A DNA stretch of 64,000 nucleotides, from contig CAVWLB010000003.1 in the NCBI GenBank assembly GCA_963755695.1, positions 1-64,000 on the forward strand, in the 5' to 3' direction. Origin of the DNA: QHWT01 sp963755695. GTDB lineage: Bacteria; Acidobacteriota; Vicinamibacteria; Vicinamibacterales; 2-12-FULL-66-21. A program made the position numbers and the translations under genes. The notes below the pieces were generated by a model. It was given only the letters and a program-made list of their open reading frames with translations. It had not been told where the DNA came from and did no database searches. Shown in pieces: positions 54,881-63,743 of the stretch (the first letter of the stretch is position 1; every line of letters begins with the position of its first letter).

Positions 54881-57838
54881 TCAGTACGGCCGGTACCTCC
54901 ACCGTTCGAGCCACCAGTTGGCGCCGGTGCGCTCGAAGACCTTGTCGCCGATGTGCTCGCCGAGCTTGCGGTAGCTCTCCCACTGGGCCTCGTCGAAGAA
55001 CTGATCGGCTGCCGACTGCTGTGGAAATGTCGGATGGTGGCGGCCATACTCGCGCAGATCGATAGGCTCGTCGCCCGTCACGCCGGGCTTGATGTAGACC
55101 AGGCGCCCTTCGAATCCGTCGGGGTCGGGATATCTCACGCGGGCAACCGCGGCGTGCGACGCGGCGCGCCGCAAATCCAACTCGTTCGTTGAAACAGGCC
55201 TCAGCGACTCGAGCGGTCCGAACGCCGCAGGCAGGCTATCGTCAACCGTGTCGAGGAACTCAATCTCGACGCCGAAATCCAGACGCGCCTTTCTCGTCAG
55301 GTTCGCGAGCCCCTCGAACGTATACGTCTCGTCTCCTTCCGCGTCGAGGACGATGATGAGCGGCAGGCGACGGCGAATGAGTTCGTACCCGCCCATGTTC
55401 TCGAAATGCCCGCCATCAGAGAGATACCAGTGCCGTCGCGACGAGCCTGGAAAGTGCGCGGTGAGCTCGTAGTAGAGATAGGTGTGCACCGGGAACAGGC
55501 CGACGAGCACACGCGACAGGCGATCCGCGACGGTTCTGCTGATCGTCATCTTCAGCGGACGGCGGCGCGTCGGAACTCCGGAATCCCACCAGTAACCCAG
55601 TCGCACATTCGCAAGACCAGCCAGCAGGCTCAGGCCAAGACTCGTGCGGAATCCCAGGCCCGTCGAGAAGGCCGCGCCTGAAATAGCAACCCACCGCCCA
55701 AGCGACAGAGGCTCTCCCGGAAACTCTTCGGGTATCTCGGCGTCCACGTGCGGCGGCCCTGCGTGTTGCGCGGCGGGCTGGCGCGACTGCGGCGCAGGAT
55801 ATTCGAACATTCTGAACGCCGGACCGCCCTCCGCGTGCTTTGGATAGATTGCCGCGACTCGGCGCGTATGAAGTCGGCTCGATTGATCGAGCCGCAGCAT
55901 CTGCATCACGCTCCCCTCGTCGCTCGCCGGCGGCGGCGGGGCGTCTGGCCCGTACACCACGTGATGGCGGACACCGGCACTCACCCCCGCCGGCCCGAGT
56001 GCCATGCCGATCCCTTTTCGATCCTGCTGTTGCACCTGCGATTCGCCGCTGAACGTTTCGTTGATCGTCACGCTCACCAGGTGAAGCGGCGCCGCCCGAT
56101 CGTAGGCCTCGCCCGGTTCCGGCTTGGCGGGCGTCGGCCAGTACCGATGCACCTCGATGTCGTCGTCGGCAATCGGCTCGACGACGGGGACCCACGAGCC
56201 ACGGCGCCAGCGTGACGCATTGGTCGCGCCCAGATACGCGCGAATGAGCCGCGCACTGTAGATCGCCTGGTGCGACGAGTAGTTGAGAAAACCGAAATAC
56301 CGTCCGAAGGCGAACGTCAGCAGCGACGCGCCGCCGAGCCACAACCAGTAAACGTGCTGACGCTCTCGCGTCGGTGTCGAGGGACAACCGGGCAACAACG
56401 AACGCAGGTCGTACGGGTCGACGATCGTGTCGGGCGCCGCCGCGGAGCAGAATCGCCAGGCGGCCGCATGCGACAGCACGTCGAAGCCAATTGCGAGCAC
56501 CAACACGATCGAGAGTCCCACCACCGTGGCCACCACGGTCAGTGAAAGCGGCGGTCGCGTGCCCTGCGCCTTACCGCCGAACAACACCACCAGCTTCCGG
56601 CCGTATGCGCTCACGAAACCAAAGACCCCCGCAATCAGGGCGAACCATGCCTTCAGATGACCGGCCACGGCGACCGCATACATCGTCTGGCCGATCGAAT
56701 CGATGGTCACGATCAATGCGACGATGCCGGCGGCGACGAGCCATCCGCGAAGGTACCGGGTCAGGATGTTGCGGCCAAGCTGAGTCTGGAACTGCCCGGG
56801 ATCCTCGTCGCCTGACGGCCGTCGGCGAGCGGTAGAGACCCACGTTGCGGTGCCGATGATGGTCGAGAGAGCGGCGACGACGAGGAGGACCCACGCGACA
56901 CTGCGCTCCATGATGCCGACGTCAGGAACATGGAGTGCCAGTAACGAGAGGCCAACCGCTGCCGGCGCGCCGTCTGCCGGGTAACGAATACTGACGGCGA
57001 AAAGCAGCGCAAAGATCACGATCATCCATTCGCCGGTTCCCAGCGCATAGGACAGAGGACCGCCCGGTGACCAGCCGGCGTACAGCAGCAACACCTCGAG
57101 GCCGATCGCACCGACCCAGAGCAGACCGCGCACGGGACGCGGCCGCTCCGTAACGATCCAGTACGACCACCCGATTGCGAAGGCGACTGCAAGAATCAGC
57201 AGCGGGAGGGGCGTCCACGGGCTCCACCAGACGTATTGACTGAACGGCAGCGACCGCACGAACGCCACGTTGTGCGACTCGATGGTTGCGGTAAGTGCCG
57301 GTTGGGCATGTGGCGCGAGAACTCGCGGCAGCTGCAGCAACAGGAACAGGGAGAAGAGCGCGGTTGCAATCACCGCCTGAACGGCGACCCAATTGCGCAG
57401 AAATCCCGCCCCCAACAGCAGCAGATCGCCGGATCCTTGCGGCGCGAGATACCGGCCGTTCTCCCGAAGCCAGCGAAGCACGTTGCGCTCGGCATCCACC
57501 AGATCGTTCGACGGGCTCGCGGGTTTCTCGCCGCCGAGGATCCACTCGACGTCTTCGACGCCGCGGACGTAGTCGCGCGTGAAGAGCCGTCCAAGAAAGG
57601 ACCCGAAATAACCGCCGCCGGATACGGTCGATATGTAGTCGATCTGTGAGAGCAGCTTTCGTTTCGCCAGCGACTGGAATACGCCCAGCGCAAACGTCGC
57701 GCTCCGGATACCGCCGCCCGAGATTGCCACGCCGACGCGGCTTCCGTCATCGTCTCTCGCCCCGCGCCGCCGGACGATCAACCGCGACTCGAGGTCGGCC
57801 ATTTCGGGCGGAAATCCACGAAAATGCGGCTCTGCCAT
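54881..57838 (-). CDS. membrane-embedded patatin-like phospholipase
   Basis: A 985-residue protein. The patatin oxyanion loop AISGGGIRSATFALG is followed by the nucleophile Ser73 in STVSGGGYFGS; a catalytic Asp lies far downstream in LSDGGHFENMGGYEL. Between them are at least eight membrane helices (for example AVIATALFSLFLLLQL, WVLLVVAALSTIIGTATW, LVAAGIVALIVTIDSIG). The catalytic dyad is thus split by a transmembrane domain. A Pro-rich region near 600-700 follows. Lipid hydrolysis is inferred. The stated start ATG 57838 leaves out an Arg/His-rich upstream extension of the frame. Confidence 0.85.
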   Translation of the reverse strand: MAEPHFRGFPPEMADLESRLIVRRRGARDDDGSRVGVAISGGGIRSATFALGVFQSLAKRKLLSQIDYISTVSGGGYFGSFLGRLFTRDYVRGVEDVEWILGGEKPASPSNDLVDAERNVLRWLRENGRYLAPQGSGDLLLLGAGFLRNWVAVQAVIATALFSLFLLLQLPRVLAPHAQPALTATIESHNVAFVRSLPFSQYVWWSPWTPLPLLILAVAFAIGWSYWIVTERPRPVRGLLWVGAIGLEVLLLYAGWSPGGPLSYALGTGEWMIVIFALLFAVSIRYPADGAPAAVGLSLLALHVPDVGIMERSVAWVLLVVAALSTIIGTATWVSTARRRPSGDEDPGQFQTQLGRNILTRYLRGWLVAAGIVALIVTIDSIGQTMYAVAVAGHLKAWFALIAGVFGFVSAYGRKLVVLFGGKAQGTRPPLSLTVVATVVGLSIVLVLAIGFDVLSHAAAWRFCSAAAPDTIVDPYDLRSLLPGCPSTPTRERQHVYWLWLGGASLLTFAFGRYFGFLNYSSHQAIYSARLIRAYLGATNASRWRRGSWVPVVEPIADDDIEVHRYWPTPAKPEPGEAYDRAAPLHLVSVTINETFSGESQVQQQDRKGIGMALGPAGVSAGVRHHVVYGPDAPPPPASDEGSVMQMLRLDQSSRLHTRRVAAIYPKHAEGGPAFRMFEYPAPQSRQPAAQHAGPPHVDAEIPEEFPGEPLSLGRWVAISGAAFSTGLGFRTSLGLSLLAGLANVRLGYWWDSGVPTRRRPLKMTISRTVADRLSRVLVGLFPVHTYLYYELTAHFPGSSRRHWYLSDGGHFENMGGYELIRRRLPLIIVLDAEGDETYTFEGLANLTRKARLDFGVEIEFLDTVDDSLPAAFGPLESLRPVSTNELDLRRAASHAAVARVRYPDPDGFEGRLVYIKPGVTGDEPIDLREYGRHHPTFPQQSAADQFFDEAQWESYRKLGEHIGDKVFERTGANWWLERWRYRPY

Positions 57839-57916
57839 CGAATTGAGATTACACCGCGCTGATGAATCGATGCTGCTCGATCGGATCCCCGGTTGATTCA
57901 CGTCGATCCGTGGTCT

Positions 57917-59288
57917 ATGGTTGCCGCCGTGACTTTCCGGCGCGCCCTCGGCCCGTTCGACGCGACGATGGTGGTGATCGGCGGCATCATCGGCGCCGGC
58001 ATCTTCATCAGTCCCTACATCGTGGCCCAGCGGCTCGATACGCCGCTGTTCGTGCTGGCTGCGTGGGCGGTAGGCGGGGCGGTCGCGCTCGCCGGCGCGT
58101 TCTCCTACGCCGAGCTTGGCGCGTTGTTTCCCAATGTCGGCGGGAATTACGGCTATCTGCGTGACGGGCTGCATCCGCTGGCGGGATTTCTGTACGGGTG
58201 GGCGCTGTTACTCATCATCGAGAGCGGCGCCGTCGCCGCCGTCGCAATCACGTTTGCGACCTACACGATCCACCTGGTCGACGCGCCGGATGCCGCGCGC
58301 GTGCCGATCGCGATCTCGGCGGTCGTGGTGCTGTCGGTCATCAACTACCTCGGCGTGAAGCCGGGCAGCCGCGTGCTCAACGTGCTCGTCGTGCTGAAAG
58401 TCGCGGCCCTCGCTATCCTTATTGGCGCCGGTTTCCTCGTCGCCGCGCATCCAACCTGGTTGCACGATGCCCGACCCGCGGCGCCGGGAGCGTCATCTGC
58501 CGTGATGGCGTTCGGCGTGGCCCTGGTCCCGATCTTGTTCGCGTATGGGGGATGGCAGAACGCCAACTATGTGGCCGAAGAGATCGAGAATCCACGGCGG
58601 AATCTTCCGCTTAGCCTGGTCGCCGGAACGCTGGCCGTCATCGCGATCTATGTGACTGCAAATCTCGTTTACCTCCGCGCGCTTGGCCTCACGGGCCTTG
58701 CCGGAACAACGACGCCAGCCGCCGATGTCGCGCGACGGATGTTTGGAGCTCCGGGCGACGCGTTTGTCAGCGCCGCCATCGCCATCTCGACGTTCGGCTT
58801 CCTCAATCTCGCGATTCTTGCGCCAACGCGCGTCTACTACGCCATGTCGGCCGATGGTGTCTTCGTGCCCGCGCTCGCGCGGCTGCACCCTCGTTTCAAG
58901 ACCCCGGGCCTCGCGATCATCGTGCAATCGACGTGGTCGTGCCTGCTCGCGCTCTCGGGCACTTACGATCGCCTGCTCAACTACGTCGTGTTCGCGGACT
59001 GGATTTTCTTCGGCCTGACGGTCGCGACCGTCATCGTCTTCCGCTGGAGGCTGCCGATCGATCGCCGGCCTCCGAGTACCGTACCGCGCGCCAGGGTATC
59101 CGGTGGTGCAGTTGCTCTTCTGCACGGTAGCCGCCGCCGTCGTGCTCAGCGTGGTGCGCGCCGACCCCGTGAGCGCTGCCCGCGGCGCGATTCTGATTGC
59201 GCTGGGCATTCCGGTGTACTACTGGTACGCGGTCGTCCAACCCAGGCAATCGCGGGAGCGGGCCAACGCGACAAGGCAACTACTGTGA
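57917..59288 (+). CDS. APC-family amino acid permease, one frameshift
   Basis: A permease of about 456 residues with 12 helices. The first helix has the APC signature MVVIGGIIGAGIFISPYIVA, followed by FSYAELGALFPNVGGNYGYL and WQNANYVAEEIENPRRNLP. At about 59070 one base shifts the frame; after correction YRAPGYPVVQLLFCTVAAA leads to the last helix, ending at 59288. This is similar to the LAT/YjeH-type permeases of neutral amino acids. It lies next to an aminotransferase gene, a possible functional link. Confidence 0.87.
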
Positions 59289-59333
59289 GGCCGAGCATGA
59301 CGCCCGGCTCTTTCGAACCCTGACGCCAGGCGC

Positions 59334-59405
59334 CTTCGAACGGTTTGGTGTGTGCTCCTTCGAACGATTAGGTGTGTGCTCCTTCGAAGGCATATGTTTG
59401 TGCTC
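59334..59405. repeat. 24-bp unit repeated three times
   Basis: Units at 59334-59357, 59358-59381 and 59382-59405 each start TTCGAA and end GTGTGCTCC (the third GTTTGTGCTCC). Unit length is a multiple of three. A degenerate TTCGA/CTTCG run continues to about 59440. The array lies between the permease stop and the aminotransferase start. Confidence 0.8.
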
Positions 59406-59458
59406 CTTCGACTCCTTCGCTCTTCCTTCGACACTTCGATTGTCAAAGACACCCAATC

Positions 59459-60574
59459 ATGTCCCCCGACGCACTGAACGGCTCTGAGATCCGCTATCAG
59501 GCGCCCTACCTGGAATGGGCGAAGACCCGCCCCTCGGCCGAATTCGACCTGGCCGGCAGCAACATCCTGGCCTGTTCGCTCGACGATCTGCCTGGCGCGC
59601 GGGAGGCGATCGCGCTCTGGGGCGCGAACGACGACGGTTATGGGCCGCTGATGGAGGCGATTGCGGCGCGCTATGGCGCCCGGTCCTCGCAGGTGACGAC
59701 CGCGAGCGGGACGTCAGGAGCGAACTTTCTCGTTTATGCAGCGCTGCTCTCACCCGGCGACGAGGTGCTGGTCGAACGTCCGGGCTACGATCCGCTGCTC
59801 GGCGCGGCACACATGTTTGGCGCGAACACGATCCGCTTCGAACGTACGTTCGACAGCGGTTACGCGCTCGATCCCGATCGTGTCCGTCGCGCGATGACCC
59901 CGCGGACGAAGCTGATCGTCATCACCCACCCGCACAACCCGACCGGCATTCTTGCTGACGCCGCCGCCCTGGCGGAAATCGGCCGGGCCGCCGAGCAGCA
60001 TGGCGCCCACGTGCTCGTCGACGAGGTGTATCTCGATCTCACGCCCGTCAACTCCTCGCGCGCCGCCACTCGCGGCGACGTCTTCCTGACGACGAGCAGC
60101 CTGACGAAATCGTACGGGCTTTCGAGCCTGCGCTGTGGCTGGGTGATCGCCTCGGAGACGCTCACCTATCGTCTGCGTCGGGCGCGCGATATCGTCGATG
60201 GAACCGGGTCAATCGTGGCCGAGCGCCTGGGGACGCTGGCATTCCAGCATCTCGATCGGCTCGAGGCGCGTGCCCGGCAACTCCTGCGCACCAACGCCCG
60301 CATCGTCGAGGACTTCCTCACGTCGCGCCGCGACCTCGAATGGGTGCCCTCTGCCGGTACCGTTGTCTTCCCGCGAATTCGCGGCGTCAACGATACCTCC
60401 GCGTTCGCGGAACGGCTGGTAACCGAACGGAGGACTGCCATCGGTCCCGGCCGCTTCTTCGAAGCGCCGGCCCACTTCCGTCTGGGATACGGAGGCGACA
60501 CCACGAAACTGCGCCACGGATTAGAAGGACTGAGTGCGGGACTGGATGAGGCCACGGCCCCTGAAGGCCACTGA
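59459..60574 (+). CDS. class I/II PLP-dependent aminotransferase
   Basis: A 371-residue fold type I aminotransferase. VTTASGTSGANFLVYAAL, the aspartate-binding region LVDEVYLDL and the PLP-Lys in SSLTKSYGLSSLRCGWV are visible, with IVITHPHNPTGIL before them. Substrate specificity (aspartate, aromatic or branched-chain) cannot be set from the sequence. ATG 59459 is preceded by a 24-bp repeat array; the frame continues upstream through it but without a start that improves the model. Confidence 0.88.
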   Translation: MSPDALNGSEIRYQAPYLEWAKTRPSAEFDLAGSNILACSLDDLPGAREAIALWGANDDGYGPLMEAIAARYGARSSQVTTASGTSGANFLVYAALLSPGDEVLVERPGYDPLLGAAHMFGANTIRFERTFDSGYALDPDRVRRAMTPRTKLIVITHPHNPTGILADAAALAEIGRAAEQHGAHVLVDEVYLDLTPVNSSRAATRGDVFLTTSSLTKSYGLSSLRCGWVIASETLTYRLRRARDIVDGTGSIVAERLGTLAFQHLDRLEARARQLLRTNARIVEDFLTSRRDLEWVPSAGTVVFPRIRGVNDTSAFAERLVTERRTAIGPGRFFEAPAHFRLGYGGDTTKLRHGLEGLSAGLDEATAPEGH

Positions 60575-60835
60575 AGGGCCACTGAAGAACACTGAACGAA
60601 GAACACAGAAAGAACAGTGTTTTTCTGTGTTGTCTGCGCGTTTGGCTGTTCTTCGCTGTTCTTCGTCGTATTCGCGCTGTTTTTCGCCGTGTTCTTCAGT
60701 GTCGTTCAGTGGCGCCTGTTTTCTGTGTTTTTCCGTGTTTTTCTGTGGCCATGTTTTTCTGTGGCGCGTGTTTCTGTGGCGCGTGTTTCTGTGGCGTGTG
60801 TTTGTGTGGCGTGTCTTTCTGTGGCCCGCCACAGT
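60575..60835. repeat. inverted low-complexity array with 15-bp tandem units
   Basis: The left end holds CCACTGAAGAACACTGAACG; the mirror GTGTTCTTCAGTGTCGTTCAGTGG lies at about 60689-60712, and to the right TTTCTGTGGCGCGTG repeats about four times. It is related to the array at 40961-41209 and to 61826-61900, and fills the gap between the converging aminotransferase and metallo-hydrolase genes. Confidence 0.8.
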
Positions 60836-60838
60836 GGT

Positions 60839-61796
60839 TCAGAAGACAACGCTCTCGCCAAAATCCAGCACCGTGAATTCCTCGTCCGAGATGCCGCGCT
60901 CCTCGAGCGCACGGCCCAGCGCGAGCAGTGGTTCGTCGATGGCTTCGTCGGTCAGCTGAAACGTGCCGAAGTGCATGCCAATGCTGACGCGGGCTCCGAG
61001 GTCGACGTGTGCCTGGACCGCTTCGGCGGGATTCATGTGCACGGGACGCATGAACCAGCGCGGTTCGTAGGCGCCGATCGGGAGCATGGCCACGTCAAGT
61101 GACGAGCACCGCCGCCCGATCTCCTTGAAGTGCGGTCCGTAACCCGAATCGCCGCCGAAGTAGATCGTTTCGTCGCCGCTCCGCAGGACGAAGCCGCACC
61201 ACAACGTGCGATTGCGATCGAAGGGCGTTCGCGCGGAAAAGTGCTGCGCCGGGACACAGGTCACCCGGCGTCCTCCGCCGAGTTCCGCTTCCTGCCACCA
61301 ATCGAGCTCGATCACGTTTTCCAGCGTCAAGCTGCGCAAGTACGAACCCAGGCCGAGCGCCGTGACGAACTGCGGCTCTGCCCCGTGCGCGCATCGGCGC
61401 AGCGACGAGGGCTGCAAGTGATCGTAATGATTGTGGCTGACCAGGACGATGTCCGGCAGCGGCAGACATTCGAGGCGTACAGGCCGGCGGCCGCACGCGG
61501 CGGGGCCCGATCCGGCCAAATGGCCCCGCATGGGTGGTGAACACCGGATCGGTCAGGATCACCGCGTCGCTCGTGCGGAGCATGAACGTGGAGTGACCAA
61601 TGAACGTGACCGCGACCCGACCCGGATCAACGCTGGCGTGAGGCGGCGGGTACAAATCCAGCGGCACCTCCTCCGGCCACGGCGCCTTTTCGCGGCTGCG
61701 CTGCCAGGTGATGACATCCCCGATCGATCGGTCGTCGTCGGTATGCGGGTTGAAGAAGCGCCTGCCGTCGCAATGATCGGAGATCGGAAAAGTCAC
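60839..61796 (-). CDS. metallo-beta-lactamase-fold hydrolase (UlaG/NAPE-PLD-like), one frameshift
   Basis: A protein of about 318 residues. The N-terminal part has VTFIGHSTFMLRTSD and ILTDPVF; after a frame change near 61480 it continues with VLVSHNHYDHLQPSS (the H-x-H-x-D-H zinc motif) and IYFGGDSGYGPHFKEIG. The pattern fits UlaG- or NAPE-PLD-like hydrolases. GTG 61796 is taken as start; the longer frame upstream contains repeat-derived sequence. Substrate unknown. It diverges from the sigma factor gene. Confidence 0.82.
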
Positions 61797-61825
61797 TGCC
61801 AAGACTTGTACACCAGCACCGGGTG

Positions 61826-61900
61826 GCCACAGAAGAACACTGGATAACACAGGATCAAACAGAGTGAGTGCGTGTTCCTGCGTTTTCTGTCGTTTTGCCG
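61826..61900. repeat. copy of the ACAGAAGAACAC repeat family
   Basis: GGCCACAGAAGAACACTGGATAACACAGG matches the left end of the 40961-41209 block in almost every base, and the following GTTCCTGCGTTTTCTGTCGTTTT matches its middle. It lies in the divergent intergenic region between the metallo-hydrolase and the sigma factor, upstream of both. Confidence 0.75.
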
Positions 61901-61971
61901 CCGTCAAGAGAGCCAGGGCGTCCGGGCCGCAAGGTTTGGATGAACTGCGCCGTGGTACACTCCCCGCCTCC

Positions 61972-62709
61972 ATGGCAGGGCGGCATCCCGACGCGTTTCC
62001 GTTGACGCGCCATTCGGTGGTCCGAGGGATCGCCAGCGCCGATCCGGCGACGCGCGCCCAGGCATATGACGCAATCGTGCGCAGTTACTGGCGTCCGGTC
62101 TATGCCTATATCCGCGTGCGCTGGCGACGCGATCCGGCTGACGCGCAGGACCTGACCCAGGAGTTTTTCACCCGGGCGCTCGAGAAGGACTACCTGGCGC
62201 GGTACGACGCATCCAAGGCACGTTTTCGCACGTTCGTCCGAACCTGCCTGGAAGCGTTCCTTTCGAAGGACTACGAAGCGGCACACCGCCAGAAGCGCGG
62301 GGGCGGAGTGCGGATTGAGTCGCTCGATTTCGCGCGCGCCGATGCGGATCTCGCCGCGCACGTCCGCAGCGACGAGGGCGATCCGGAATTGTGGTTCCGC
62401 CGCGAATGGACGCGAACGCTGTTCGCCGACGCGGTCGAGCGGCTTCGCGCCGACTGTGAAGCGGCGGGTCGGCAGCAGGCGTTCGATCTGTTTACTCGAT
62501 ACGACATCGACGGACCTGATGCGGCGGTACGGCCCACCTACGCTGCCCTCGCTCGCGATCTCGGAATGCCGATCACCGAGGTGACCAACCAGCTCGCGTG
62601 GGTGCGCCGGGTCTTCCGCGCGGCGGTTCTCGAGGCGATCCGAGCGTTCTGTGCGACAGACGACGAGTTTCGCGCCGAAGCGCGCGATCTGCTTGGCGTG
62701 GATCTATGA
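61972..62709 (+). CDS. ECF-type RNA polymerase sigma factor
   Basis: A 245-residue sigma factor. Region 2 reads YWRPVYAYIRVRWRRDPADA followed by QDLTQEFFTRALEKDYL, and the region 4 helix-turn-helix is near YAALARDLGMPITEVTNQLA. The acidic motif usually DAED in region 2.2 reads DAQD. The stop codon overlaps the start of a Ser/Thr kinase (ATGA). ECF factors paired with such kinases are activated by phosphorylation in known cases (EcfP/PknT of Vibrio). Its target genes are not known. Confidence 0.82.
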   Translation: MAGRHPDAFPLTRHSVVRGIASADPATRAQAYDAIVRSYWRPVYAYIRVRWRRDPADAQDLTQEFFTRALEKDYLARYDASKARFRTFVRTCLEAFLSKDYEAAHRQKRGGGVRIESLDFARADADLAAHVRSDEGDPELWFRREWTRTLFADAVERLRADCEAAGRQQAFDLFTRYDIDGPDAAVRPTYAALARDLGMPITEVTNQLAWVRRVFRAAVLEAIRAFCATDDEFRAEARDLLGVDL

Positions 62710-63629
62710 CCTGGATCTCCGACCGTGCGCTCGGACATCTGCAGGCGATGGCCGACGTGCCCGACTTCTCGGCGAGCCGCTACGAGATAGAAGAAGAGAT
62801 CGGACGCGGCGGCATGGGGATCGTGTTTCGCGGTCGCGATCGCGAGCTGTCGCGGGAGGTGGCGATCAAGGTGACGAGGTGGCCAGGCGTGGACGTGGAG
62901 CGCCTGCGCAACGAAGCGCGAATCCTGGCGTCACTGGATCACCCGGGGATCGTGTCGGTTCACGATGCGGGCCGGCTGCCGGACGGGCGCGCCTACTACG
63001 TGATGGCGATTGTACGAGGCGAGCGGCTCGACGACCGCGCGAAACGTCTGACGCTCAAAGACCGGCTGAGATTGTTCGATCGGGTATGCGACACGGTCGC
63101 CTTCGCGCACGCCCGCGCCATCGTCCATCGGGATCTCAAGCCAGCCAACATCATGGTGGGGCCGTTTGGTGACGTCCGCGTGCTCGACTGGGGCTTGGCG
63201 TGTTTGGGGTCAGACCCCATGGCCGGACATTCCGGGTCTGCACCCGGCAAGCCGGTCACCCACATCGCCGGAACGGAAGGATACATGGCGCCCGAACAGG
63301 CGCGCGGGCGGGCAGACGAGCGGTCGGACGTGTATGCGCTCGGCGCGATTCTCCGCGGCCTCGTCGGACCGTCAAGGGGCCGTGCCCTGCGCCCGCTGCA
63401 CGCGATCGTGACGCGCGCCACCGCGGACGATCCCGGCGGCAGATACACCGACGTGCCGTCCCTGGCCGCCGACCTGCGACGCTTTGTCGACGGACATGCG
63501 GTCCAGGCGTACCACGAGTCGGCGATCGAGCGGATCGCACGCTTCGGCCGGACATATCGGACGCCGATCGCTCTGGTCCTCGCCTATCTGGCGATGCGGA
63601 TCTTTCTGCTCCTATGGGACCGGCCGTAG
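62706..63629 (+). CDS. membrane Ser/Thr protein kinase paired with the sigma factor
   Basis: A 307-residue Pkn-type kinase: IGRGGMGIVFRGRDRE, catalytic Lys in REVAIKVTRW, VHRDLKPANIM, then LDWGLA in place of DFG, and GYMAPEQARG. A single C-terminal helix (TPIALVLAYLAMRIFLLLW) tethers it to the membrane with no outside domain. The activation segment contains an insert (LGSDPMAGHSGSAPG) encoded by the dispersed GGGGTCAGACCCC element. It is translationally coupled to the sigma factor, so phosphorylating that factor is its likely role (inference). Confidence 0.88.
   Translation: MTWISDRALGHLQAMADVPDFSASRYEIEEEIGRGGMGIVFRGRDRELSREVAIKVTRWPGVDVERLRNEARILASLDHPGIVSVHDAGRLPDGRAYYVMAIVRGERLDDRAKRLTLKDRLRLFDRVCDTVAFAHARAIVHRDLKPANIMVGPFGDVRVLDWGLACLGSDPMAGHSGSAPGKPVTHIAGTEGYMAPEQARGRADERSDVYALGAILRGLVGPSRGRALRPLHAIVTRATADDPGGRYTDVPSLAADLRRFVDGHAVQAYHESAIERIARFGRTYRTPIALVLAYLAMRIFLLLWDRP
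63206..63218. repeat. GGGGTCAGACCCC element within the kinase gene
   Basis: The 13 bases are identical to the right arm of the inverted repeat at 44634-44646. In the kinase frame they encode part of GSDP. The position is just after the DWG motif. Confidence 0.75.
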
Positions 63630-63663
63630 GGCTGGACGAGCCGAGACAGCGCGTCTGAAGACC

Positions 63664-63690
63664 CGCCCTACACCTGTAGGGCGCCTCTTT
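63664..63690 (+). terminator. probable terminator hairpin of the sigma-kinase operon
   Basis: CGCCCTACA and TGTAGGGCG (63664-63672 and 63675-63683) are exact reverse complements with a CC spacer, followed by CCTCTTT. The stem is strong, but the T-run is short, so termination could need Rho. It lies 35 bases after the kinase stop. Confidence 0.5.
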
Positions 63691-63743
63691 ATGGGCGCTA
63701 AAGGAATCCGCGGCAACGCGTAATAGAGAGTGTGGAGGGCTTC

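Noticed and set aside
57841..58174. Upstream extension of the patatin frame to 58174
   Set aside because: It is Arg/His/Asp-rich, antisense to the start of the APC permease, and the natural start at 57838 is adjacent to the patatin domain.
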